A stretch of 16,137 nt of DNA from a bacterium (lineage in GTDB: Bacteria > UBP14 > UBA6098 > B30-G16), in the NCBI GenBank assembly GCA_003645115.1, contig QNEG01000007.1, positions 1 to 16,137 on the forward strand. Direction: 5' to 3'. Each line of letters opens with the position of its first letter. The first letter of the stretch is position 1. Shown one piece after another: positions 7,193 through 13,548 of the stretch. The notes below the pieces were generated by a model, which saw only the letters and a list, made by a program, of their open reading frames with translations, made no database searches and had not been told where the DNA came from. Position numbers and translations under genes: made by a program.

Positions 7193-7828
7193 TTAATCAT
7201 TTGAATATAATTCATCTTGGATTATTTCTATGGTTTGCTCTGTAATTCCCTCGATTTTATCCATAATCTGCTCGGTCTTTTCCCATATTCTATCGGCAAA
7301 CTCCTCATCTTTGCAACTGTTTAGGTTAATAGCTACATTAAACCAGGCGGAGTTAATAGCGGATTCTGCCATAACTGCAGCGATACCCACATCGGAAATT
7401 ACATTCTTGTTGCAAATCGGCGCTAGTTTAAGAGATAGCAATAGCAGTTCGGCGGAATGTTCCATAATCCTTACCGGGACAAAAGTTGCTTTCTGTAGTG
7501 CGTGGTTTAGGGCTTCCTTTCGCAATAACTTCTCTTCTTCATTATTTTTTGGCATCCGAAGTGCACTCATAAAATCATTGAATGCTTCCACATCTTGTTC
7601 TATCAATTCCTGCTGATGTTTTCTCAATTCCTCGCTCTTTTCCAGAATGCTTTTTATTTCTTCCTGGTGTTGTTCGCAGTTTTTTTTGCCAATGGATAGA
7701 TTACACACCATCGAAATAAGTCCTGCGGAGGATGCGCCTGCCAATGCTGCGATACTGCCACCGCCAGGAGTTGCCGAATTGGAAGCTAATTCGTCGAAAA
7801 ATGTTTCCAGTGACTTATTTAATATCAT
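7193..7828 (-). CDS. fchA: Formimidoyltetrahydrofolate cyclodeaminase / methenyl-THF cyclohydrolase family
   Basis: The 211-residue protein is a stand-alone copy of the all-helical cyclodeaminase fold (FTCD C-terminal domain). The N-terminus LETFFDELASNSATPGGGSIAALAGASSAGLISMVCNL contains the family's TPGGGS folate-binding loop, and the helical body with EAFNDFMSALRMPK is typical. Members convert 5-formimidoyl-THF to methenyl-THF and ammonia (histidine or purine degradation) or act as methenyl-THF cyclohydrolase (FchA); sequence alone does not separate these. Length is normal for the family (about 205-215). The start ATG at 7828 is preceded by AAGGAGAGG. The 209-nt gap upstream suggests its own promoter. 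No formiminotransferase, hutI or hutH gene lies nearby, so it probably serves general one-carbon metabolism. Confidence 0.88.
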   Translation of the reverse strand: MILNKSLETFFDELASNSATPGGGSIAALAGASSAGLISMVCNLSIGKKNCEQHQEEIKSILEKSEELRKHQQELIEQDVEAFNDFMSALRMPKNNEEEKLLRKEALNHALQKATFVPVRIMEHSAELLLLSLKLAPICNKNVISDVGIAAVMAESAINSAWFNVAINLNSCKDEEFADRIWEKTEQIMDKIEGITEQTIEIIQDELYSND

Positions 7829-8037
7829 TACCCTCTCCTTAACAAATTATTCCGTAAAATATTCTCTTTTGTGTAGTGCGCAAGCGATTTTTTTTATTTA
7901 ATCGCAGAAATTATTCGACATAATATACCATTTCGCATTGTTGTGATGTTATTGGTATCTTTCCGATAAATTGAATGAACAGAGTTATTGGAGTATGTTT
8001 CAAAACTATTTGCGATGACAGATTTGAGAGGGATTTA
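7829..8037. other. Intergenic region between the GldG-like gene and fchA
   Basis: This is a 209-nt AT-rich gap. Apart from the fchA ribosome binding site (AAGGAGAGG, next to 7828) I see no gene. A weak promoter-like pair, TTGCGC and TATTTT with a 16-nt spacer, precedes fchA. A 6-bp inverted repeat (GCGATT at 7884-7889 with AATCGC at 7900-7905) surrounds a T-rich loop. Neither is strong. Confidence 0.3.
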
Positions 8038-9561
8038 TTATTCTCTCTGTTTCAGCCACCATGCGATTTCGGCAAAAATTAGTGCGAGAAATGGCAGTGC
8101 TAAAATGGATATGTAAAGTATTCTATTTTCCTGTTCGGGAGTTAGTAGTAATTGTCTATTTTTAGGATTTTTGGGACGAATGGAAATCATTTTTTCTTGT
8201 TCGGTAAGCCAATTGACTATATTTAGAGCAAAATCTTTGTTCCCCATAAAATCGATATATTCATTGGTGACAAAATCTGCATCGCCGATAACTACCATTC
8301 TGGGAGAATCTTTTCGATTAGGATATTGTATTGCACAGGCGATAGTCAATGGACCGGGAATATCTTTTCTCGGGTCGAATACTGCTTTCTCGGTCTGCCA
8401 ATCGATATCTGCCCATGATTTTTCTGAACTTCGAGCCAGTTCTGTATATTCGAATGGTGTCTGCAATCCCTGTATTTTAGAAACGGTGCATAAGGTCGGC
8501 ATCATAGTGAGTAGATTAAATTCTGCGGTGATAGGATGTCTTGATTCATAGGCGCGAATTATGGGCATTTCCGGTCCCAGACCGAACATACTACCCTGTG
8601 AGGATAGATCGAATATCATATTATTATGTATTCGCACACCATATCGGGTTAGAAATTTGGCTAATGAATCAGATTGTCCAGGATTCAACATCACCAATAA
8701 TTTTCCACCATTTTCAAAATATGAACTTAACATATCCAATTCACCGGATAACGGATTTGTTTTCGGTCCGATGATAACTATCATACCAGCATCATCGGGG
8801 ATATCTGATGTAGCGAAAAGATTCAATGTATCGAAATCTAAACCCTCGTAAGTGATACTTTGAGCGAATATACTCAAACCTTGTGCCTTTTTCGAGAATG
8901 GTGAAAATTCTCTATGACCGACCAGGAAATATACTTTTTTTCCACCGCCCCATACAATTTGTTTTATGGTAGCAGTCAATTTCTCCTCATCGGGTGCGGA
9001 TATGGTTTTGGAGCGCTCATTATATATTATCACCGCCTGACCATACTCGGTAACATTATATTTATTCGACAACTGCGGATTTCTATCGGGGTCGATTATC
9101 TCATAGTCTATGTGCGGACTAAATTGGTCATATTCTATTATAATATCGACCGCATCCTGATTTATTGGCGCATCCGGATTATCGAACAATAATATTTTCA
9201 CTTTTTCATCCAGATTGGCGAGAATTTTTTTTGTGCCATCGGATAAAGTGAAAAGATTTTCTGCGGTCGAGTCGATGCGGTATTTATATTTTGCGCCCAA
9301 AATGTTGATTATTATCAAAATTCCGATTAAAAAAATAGAACTCAAAATCGCTCTGGTTCCACTACCCAAAGTTCCTTTGCCGATGAATGTTTTTATAATT
9401 TTCCAGGAAGAAATCGACCATATAAATATCAAAACCAATCCAGCAATCAAAAATATTCGAGCGACAATTATATATTCGGTCAATATCCAGGCTAACAGGA
9501 TGCCCAGAAATATCAGGTCGAGTCCTATTATTCCAACTATTTTTAGATACCTTTTTCTCAT
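8038..9561 (-). CDS. GldG-like ABC-transporter auxiliary membrane protein
   Basis: The 507-residue protein has three hydrophobic N-terminal segments (about residues 7-30, 31-55 and 70-90), a large extracytoplasmic region and one C-terminal transmembrane segment (about 480-500) ending LKQRE. After the third segment comes YRIDSTAENLFTLSDGTKKILANL, typical of the GldG/ABC_transp_aux family, followed by a GIFT-like domain (DPDRNPQLSNKYNV) and a second Rossmann-like domain with MIVIIGPKTNPLSGELDMLSSYFENGGKLLVMLNP and VVIGDADFVTN. In Bacteroidota GldA-GldF-GldG form an ABC system needed for gliding; homologues are widespread in non-gliding bacteria with unknown cargo. It begins 18 nt after the permease stop with no recognisable Shine-Dalgarno. 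Tandem TAA TAA stops end the gene. Function as the third subunit of this exporter is inferred from order and domain. Confidence 0.85.
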   Translation of the reverse strand: MRKRYLKIVGIIGLDLIFLGILLAWILTEYIIVARIFLIAGLVLIFIWSISSWKIIKTFIGKGTLGSGTRAILSSIFLIGILIIINILGAKYKYRIDSTAENLFTLSDGTKKILANLDEKVKILLFDNPDAPINQDAVDIIIEYDQFSPHIDYEIIDPDRNPQLSNKYNVTEYGQAVIIYNERSKTISAPDEEKLTATIKQIVWGGGKKVYFLVGHREFSPFSKKAQGLSIFAQSITYEGLDFDTLNLFATSDIPDDAGMIVIIGPKTNPLSGELDMLSSYFENGGKLLVMLNPGQSDSLAKFLTRYGVRIHNNMIFDLSSQGSMFGLGPEMPIIRAYESRHPITAEFNLLTMMPTLCTVSKIQGLQTPFEYTELARSSEKSWADIDWQTEKAVFDPRKDIPGPLTIACAIQYPNRKDSPRMVVIGDADFVTNEYIDFMGNKDFALNIVNWLTEQEKMISIRPKNPKNRQLLLTPEQENRILYISILALPFLALIFAEIAWWLKQRE

Positions 9562-9579
9562 ATAGAATACTGGTTTAAA

Positions 9580-10371
9580 TTATTCTCCAGTAACTCTCCA
9601 CAAATTTAATGAGCGGTGGATTAAAAAAATTCCAAAAATTGAAATAGTAATAAAATAGATAATATCCTGTGTATCGATTATTCCTTTGGAAAAACTGAGA
9701 AAATGTTGTGAAAATCCGATATAGTTCAATATCTGCGCTATGGTTGGACTGGCAAATAATGTGCTCCAGTTGACAATCCATAATAGTAATAATAGTGCGA
9801 AAGTTATAAATGCGGATATAATTTGGTTTCCAGTCAGAGAAGATATAAATTGTCCCAGCGGAATGGCAGCGATACCCAGCAATAATAATCCCAGATATCC
9901 CGACCATACGGGACCCCAATCTAATCCGGGATTAGTGTATATATGAAGTATTATCTGAAATATCAAAGTGGTCCCGATAAATAGGGTGTAAACTATTATA
10001 TTAGCGAGCAATTTTCCCCATATAATTTGAGTAGTAGAAATAGGCGAAGTTAGTAATAGTTCTGCGGTGCCCGAATTTCTTTCTGCTGAATAAATTCTCA
10101 TAGTCAGGATGGGGATAATAAATAATGCGATTATCGCCAGATTGGAGAAGAATGGTATCACCACCCATTGATTAGCATTCATCGGCGGTGGAGACATACT
10201 ATAACTGGCTTTGTATTGTATGATTTGAGCACATTGGACAGCGAAATAGCTGGCGATATTGTAGAAAAGGAACCCAGCGATTCCCAGAAACACCGCCAAC
10301 ATTATGTAAGTGGTAGGCGATGAAAAGAACCAGGACAGCTCCTTTTTTAATATGGCGAACATCGCTCTCAT
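9580..10371 (-). CDS. ABC-2 type permease, GldF-like
   Basis: The 263-residue integral membrane protein has six hydrophobic segments. It opens with a cytoplasmic helix FAILKKELSWFFSSPTTYIML, the usual N-terminus of ABC-2 permeases in GldF/NosY-like systems. The conserved MRIYSAERNSGTAELLLTSPIS after the second segment is the coupling region contacting the ATPase. A loop between segments 1 and 2 faces outward (about residues 45-70). It overlaps the ATPase stop by 4 nt (ATGA) and has AAGGAGGA seven bases upstream, so permease and ATPase are made together. The substrate is not deducible. Confidence 0.9.
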   Translation of the reverse strand: MRAMFAILKKELSWFFSSPTTYIMLAVFLGIAGFLFYNIASYFAVQCAQIIQYKASYSMSPPPMNANQWVVIPFFSNLAIIALFIIPILTMRIYSAERNSGTAELLLTSPISTTQIIWGKLLANIIVYTLFIGTTLIFQIILHIYTNPGLDWGPVWSGYLGLLLLGIAAIPLGQFISSLTGNQIISAFITFALLLLLWIVNWSTLFASPTIAQILNYIGFSQHFLSFSKGIIDTQDIIYFITISIFGIFLIHRSLNLWRVTGE

Positions 10372-11309
10372 TCTGTTTCCTCCTTACCGGAGACTATTTT
10401 TAGGAATACCTCCTCCAGACTGGCTTCGATTGGAGTCAATTCCAATATGTGCCAGCCGTTTTTATGTGCCAATTCGGTAATTTTATGGTGTGTTTTCCAT
10501 TTAGGCTCGAATTCCACAGTGAATGTATCGTTCGCACCCTGCGGAATCACCCGAATTACTCCATCCAGTTGCAAAATGGAGCGTTCGACTTCATTGGGTG
10601 GACCGGAAAGTTTCACTCGCACCGCATTTATTTTCCGAATTTTCTCGGCAAGTTCTGCCGGCGAACCGATTGCAAGTATTTTCCCTTCATTTATTATCGC
10701 CACTCTATCGCAGGTGATTTCAGCCTCGTGAAGTATGTGAGTGGAAAGCAACACAGAATGATTTTCTCCCAGAGTTTTTATCAATTCTCTGGTATATCTA
10801 ATTTGCTCTGGGTCGAGTCCTATAGTGGGTTCATCCAATATCAATATCGGTGGGTCGGCTAATATCGCCGATGCCAATCCTACTCGCTGACGATAGCCCT
10901 TGGATATATGAGCGATATATTTATTCCACACTTGTTCCAATCCGCAGACCTGGGCTAAATAATCCAATCTGGAGGATAATTTTTTCCTGGGTATTCCTCT
11001 TATCTCGCCTACAAATTTGAGAAATTTGCTAACTCTCATCTCATCATATAAGGGGGGGTTTTCTGGCATATAACCGGTTATTTTCCTGACTTCTATCGGT
11101 TGCTTGGTTATGTCATATCCCTGCACTTTTACCTCGCCCGCAGTAGGCGGAATAAAGGTTGTCAAGATTCTCATAGTAGTGGTTTTCCCAGCACCGTTCG
11201 GACCGAGTAAACCGAGTATTTCATTTTCCCGAACAGAGAAATCGACATCCTGCAATGCTGGAAAATCACCATAATTCTTGCAAAGATTTTTTACTTCTAC
11301 CACATTCAT
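10368..11309 (-). CDS. ABC transporter ATP-binding protein, GldA-like
   Basis: The 313-residue protein is a single nucleotide-binding domain with a C-terminal extension. Walker A is GPNGAGKT (residues 36-43), the signature is ISKGYRQRVGLA, Walker B is ILILDEPTIGLD, and the H-loop is LSTH. The KGYRQR form of the signature is characteristic of the GldA/CcmA-like exporter group. The last 80 residues (from about 230) form a small domain, often found in ATPases paired with ABC-2 permeases. The ATG at 11309 has GGGAG six bases upstream. It is the first gene of a three-gene unit; a promoter overlapping the htrA terminator is predicted just before it. Confidence 0.92.
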   Translation of the reverse strand: MNVVEVKNLCKNYGDFPALQDVDFSVRENEILGLLGPNGAGKTTTMRILTTFIPPTAGEVKVQGYDITKQPIEVRKITGYMPENPPLYDEMRVSKFLKFVGEIRGIPRKKLSSRLDYLAQVCGLEQVWNKYIAHISKGYRQRVGLASAILADPPILILDEPTIGLDPEQIRYTRELIKTLGENHSVLLSTHILHEAEITCDRVAIINEGKILAIGSPAELAEKIRKINAVRVKLSGPPNEVERSILQLDGVIRVIPQGANDTFTVEFEPKWKTHHKITELAHKNGWHILELTPIEASLEEVFLKIVSGKEETE

Positions 11310-11333
11310 AAATACTCCCGAAATTGTGGGAAC

Positions 11334-11362
11334 AAAATAGGCAAACTTTCTGCCATTGTAAA
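11334..11362 (-). promoter_or_regulatory. Predicted promoter of the ABC operon, embedded in the htrA terminator
   Basis: On the minus strand TTTACA (11357-11362) is followed by a 17-nt spacer and TATTTT (11334-11339). The first matches TTGACA at 5 of 6 positions and the second matches TATAAT at 4 of 6. The -35 lies in the terminator loop and the -10 is made by the end of the stem plus the T-tract. The predicted start near 11327 leaves a short leader containing the GGGAG site of the ATPase gene. Confidence 0.4.
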
Positions 11363-11376
11363 GAGAAAGTTTGCCT
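11339..11376 (-). terminator. Intrinsic terminator of the regulator-htrA operon
   Basis: AGGCAAACTTTCT (11339-11351) and AGAAAGTTTGCCT (11364-11376) pair perfectly over 13 bp around a 12-nt loop. In the minus direction the stem is followed by ATTTTGTT, a moderate T-tract. It lies 49 nt after the htrA stop codon. The stem is long and exact enough that chance is unlikely, and its orientation fits the gene order. Confidence 0.68.
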
Positions 11377-11381
11377 GTAAA

Positions 11382-11410
11382 ATTGGATTTGCGGATTCTA
11401 ATAATCCAAT
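11382..11410. repeat. Nested inverted repeats between htrA stop and terminator
   Basis: ATTGGATT (11382-11389) and AATCCAAT (11403-11410) are exact inverted copies. A third segment between them (GGATT on the plus strand, 11393-11397) can pair with the outer 11403-11407 segment instead, leaving a 5-nt loop. The two pairings exclude each other. It could protect the htrA mRNA 3' end; no function can be assigned. Confidence 0.45.
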
Positions 11411-11425
11411 CGAAATGGCATCGGT

Positions 11426-12859
11426 TTACGCTCGAGTGGCAAGATATATTGTATATCCTTCGCGCCAGACTACGAATAGAGCTACATTTTCCTTTTCAAT
11501 TTTTTTCGCTGCCGATAATAAATCTTCAGTATCCCGGATTCTTGTCCGATTTAGTTCTACGATAATATCATTGGGCTGGACACCCGCTCTGTCGGCGATA
11601 GAACCCGGTTCCACTTCGGTAACCAGAATGCCCTCGCTATCATACCCCAGTTTTTTTGCCTCCGAACTGGAAAGTTCCCTAATTCGAATTCCAAGATTTA
11701 TATTTTTTTCTTGCTCTATTTCAGCGATAATGTTTTCCTCGCCGGGCATTTCATCCAATTTCACTTTCTTTTTGATTTCTTTGCCATCGCGTATAATTTT
11801 CAATTCTACTTTAGTTCCCGGTTTGATAGCGGCGATTTTATTTCGAAGTTGCTCCACACTTTCGATTTCCTGGTCGTCCACTGCGATAATTACATCGCCT
11901 CGTTGGAGGTCGGCATCCTCGGCGGGACTATCCGGAAGCACCGATGCGACTAATACGCCACTTTTTTCATCGATATCCAATGCTTCTGCCAATTCTCCGG
12001 ATATATTCTGAATAGATATTCCCAGCCATCCACGAACTACTTTTCCGTAGTCGATTAGCTGGTCCATAACTTTCTTTGCCATATTGATGGGAATAGCGAA
12101 ACCGATACCGATATTTCCGCCCAGTTCGGAATAAATTGCAGTGTTGATACCGATTACCTCGCCATTAAGGTTTACTAATGCTCCGCCGGAGTTTCCTGGA
12201 TTGATTGCTGCATCGGTTTGGATGAAATCCTCATAATCTGCGATTCCCATTCTGGAGCGACCTTTAGCAGAAATTATCCCCGATGTCACGGTATGTTTCA
12301 GTCGAAATGGACTGCCGATAGCCAGGACCCATTCTCCTACTCGGATATTATCCGAATCGCCCAGTTTCGCAGCGGGCAATTTACGAGCTGTCTCGATTTT
12401 GAGCACTGCCACATCGGTCTTTTCATCGATACCCACTACCTCTGCTTCATATTTATCATCCTCGATATGCACCTCGATTTCGTCCGCATCTTTTATTACA
12501 TGCGCATTGGTCAGTATATATCCATCCTCGGAAACTATAACTCCCGAACCGAGCCCCTCTTGTTTGAACTCTCTTTTCTCGTATTTGGGGCGCATTCTTG
12601 GTCCGAAGAAGAAATCGAAGAAATCATCGCCCATAAATGGTTCCCAACTGCGCACCGGGACTTCGTATATTTTAGCACTGGTGATAGTAACCACCGATGG
12701 CATAGTGCTTTCTGCTACATCGGCGAACACCTGTGAGAATTCTGGCAATTCGGTTGTGCTGGCATTGGCATCGGAAACTATATTCAAATTGGCAGTCAGT
12801 ATTATCCCGATAATTATTCCTGTCAAAATGGCAGTTAGTGTGCCATATTTACGCAACAT
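11426..12859 (-). CDS. htrA: Do-family periplasmic serine protease (HtrA/DegP/DegQ)
   Basis: This 477-residue protease/chaperone degrades or holds misfolded envelope proteins. Residues 1-33 are a signal or anchor sequence ending in ANA, a plausible signal peptidase I site. The trypsin-like domain follows: His120 in ILTNAHV, Asp149 in EKTDVAVLKI and Ser224 in NPGNSGGAL form the catalytic triad. A Phe-rich stretch (FFDFFFG, residues 80-86) belongs to the regulatory LA loop region. PDZ1 spans about 275-368 (RGWLGISIQNI) and PDZ2 about 385-470. Length and domain set match the DegP/DegQ type. The start codon lies 11 nt inside the upstream regulator gene and has a near-perfect AGGAGGTGA ribosome binding site, so the two are translationally coupled. 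A 13-bp-stem terminator lies 49 nt after the stop. DegP and DegQ cannot be told apart here. Confidence 0.95.
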   Translation of the reverse strand: MLRKYGTLTAILTGIIIGIILTANLNIVSDANASTTELPEFSQVFADVAESTMPSVVTITSAKIYEVPVRSWEPFMGDDFFDFFFGPRMRPKYEKREFKQEGLGSGVIVSEDGYILTNAHVIKDADEIEVHIEDDKYEAEVVGIDEKTDVAVLKIETARKLPAAKLGDSDNIRVGEWVLAIGSPFRLKHTVTSGIISAKGRSRMGIADYEDFIQTDAAINPGNSGGALVNLNGEVIGINTAIYSELGGNIGIGFAIPINMAKKVMDQLIDYGKVVRGWLGISIQNISGELAEALDIDEKSGVLVASVLPDSPAEDADLQRGDVIIAVDDQEIESVEQLRNKIAAIKPGTKVELKIIRDGKEIKKKVKLDEMPGEENIIAEIEQEKNINLGIRIRELSSSEAKKLGYDSEGILVTEVEPGSIADRAGVQPNDIIVELNRTRIRDTEDLLSAAKKIEKENVALFVVWREGYTIYLATRA

Positions 12860-13235
12860 TTGTCACCTCCTGTTTTATGTTTAATTCATCATAAATTTCA
12901 ATAATATTCAGTATCTCGCTCAATGTGAATGGTTTTCGCAGATAGAAATTCGCACCGCATCGGGTAGCGAGTTTTTCCAAGTCTATTTCCTGTTCACCGG
13001 TTATCAAGCCCAATGTTAATTTCGGATAATCTTTCTTGATTGTTGCTATTACTTCGTCTCCGGATATGTCGAATAGATTAAAATCCACTATTGCGCCATC
13101 GAAATTGTAGTCGATGCATTCTACCGCATCCATTCCCAATCTGGTTATCGCTACTTCATAACCGTGTTTCATAAGCGCTTCAGCGAGTGTCTCACCGAAT
13201 CTAAAATCATCCTCCACAATCAACCATCTAAACAT
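12849..13235 (-). CDS. Single-domain response regulator (receiver only)
   Basis: At 128 residues this is a CheY-like receiver with no output domain. The acidic pair is Asp9-Asp10 (VEDD), the phosphoacceptor Asp51 (GAIVDFNL), the switch threonine Thr79 (LITGE) and the conserved lysine Lys101 (RKPF). All key residues are present, so it should be phosphorylatable. The C-terminus extends only about 25 residues past the lysine, too short for a DNA-binding domain. No histidine kinase is in the window. The ATG at 13235 has AAGGAGG upstream, and a sigma-54-like promoter lies about 30-40 nt before it. It overlaps htrA by 11 nt, implying shared, stoichiometric expression with the protease. How a receiver without output would act on envelope stress is unknown; protein-protein signalling is the obvious inference. 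Confidence 0.9.
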   Translation of the reverse strand: MFRWLIVEDDFRFGETLAEALMKHGYEVAITRLGMDAVECIDYNFDGAIVDFNLFDISGDEVIATIKKDYPKLTLGLITGEQEIDLEKLATRCGANFYLRKPFTLSEILNIIEIYDELNIKQEVTNVA

Positions 13236-13262
13236 CGTGCCTCCTTGCTCGTTATATTATAA

Positions 13263-13277
13263 GCAAATAATGTGCCA
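13263..13277 (-). promoter_or_regulatory. Sigma-54 (-24/-12) promoter candidate for the regulator-htrA operon
   Basis: The minus strand reads TGGCAC (13272-13277), five bases, then TTGC (13263-13266) followed by T. This is an exact match to the sigma-54 core TGGCAC-N5-TTGCW, with correct GG-GC spacing. Predicted initiation is near 13251, 16 nt before the regulator's ATG, leaving room for the AAGGAGG site. A TATAAT also overlaps at 13256-13261 but has no good -35 at 17-18 nt. Confidence 0.5.
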
Positions 13278-13397
13278 AATTGTTAGTATATCGACGAAAA
13301 TTGTAATTTGATATGGGTAAGCAAGCAATGTTCAAATCCAAAATAATTAGATGAATCACAGTTCAGATAAATCGTGTTAGAAACAAAAACATAAATT
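13278..13397. other. Upstream region of the sigma-54-like promoter
   Basis: AT-rich and without an open reading frame of note. A short dyad, AAATTGTAATTT (13298-13309), lies about 50 nt upstream of the predicted start. An enhancer-binding protein site would be expected 80-150 nt upstream, but I see no convincing longer dyad there. Confidence 0.25.
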
Positions 13398-13489
13398 AAC
13401 CACAGATGGACACAGATGGAAAAATAATATTTCTTGAGCACTCGTATTTCTTTCCGGAGAGAAATCTTTATCTGTGTGTATCTGCGGTT
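13398..13489. repeat. Imperfect inverted repeat of CACAGAT units (intergenic element)
   Basis: The left arm (13398-13417) begins AACCACAGAT and the right arm (13470-13489) reads, on the opposite strand, AACCGCAGAT followed by ACACACAGAT. The arms match at 17 of 20 positions. The left arm contains a perfect 10-bp tandem duplication, CACAGATGGA, at 13401-13420. The 52-nt interior holds a near-perfect 20-nt palindrome, ATTTCTTTCCGGAGAGAAAT (13446-13465). The whole can fold as a long stem with an internal hairpin. It lies 60 nt beyond the mutS stop. I recall similar CACAGAT-type repeats scattered between genes in diverse bacteria, but cannot check copy number here. Confidence 0.7.
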
Positions 13490-13548
13490 TCTATTTTACC
13501 TTTCTCTACAGCGACCAGTTCCTTGTTCAATAATATTTAAAGAGCCCC

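Noticed and set aside
7884..7905. GCGATT/AATCGC inverted repeat with T-rich loop as a terminator
   Set aside because: The stem is only 6 bp and the T-run lies within the loop, not after the stem.
7894..7938. A 14-codon minus-strand open frame before fchA, possible leader peptide
   Set aside because: It has no ribosome binding site, no run of a regulatory amino acid and no terminator/antiterminator structure after it.
8018..8046. GAGAG/CTCTC hairpin overlapping the GldG-like stop codon
   Set aside because: The stem is five base pairs with a long loop and no T-tract follows, so it is not a convincing terminator.
9575..9919. A 114-codon minus-strand open frame overlapping the permease
   Set aside because: It is an alternative frame of the ABC-2 permease gene, with no ribosome binding site and no recognisable sequence.
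11415..12011. A 198-codon plus-strand open frame opposite htrA
   Set aside because: It is the antisense shadow of a strongly conserved protease gene; its translation is Ser/Ile-rich with no recognisable domain and no ribosome binding site.
12218..12884. Two long plus-strand open frames opposite the htrA N-terminal region
   Set aside because: Both are antisense to a gene with a clear catalytic triad and signal sequence, have low-complexity translations and match no family I know.
13398..13489. CACAGAT repeats as a CRISPR array
   Set aside because: The units are short, tandem or inverted, without regular spacers, and no cas gene is nearby.
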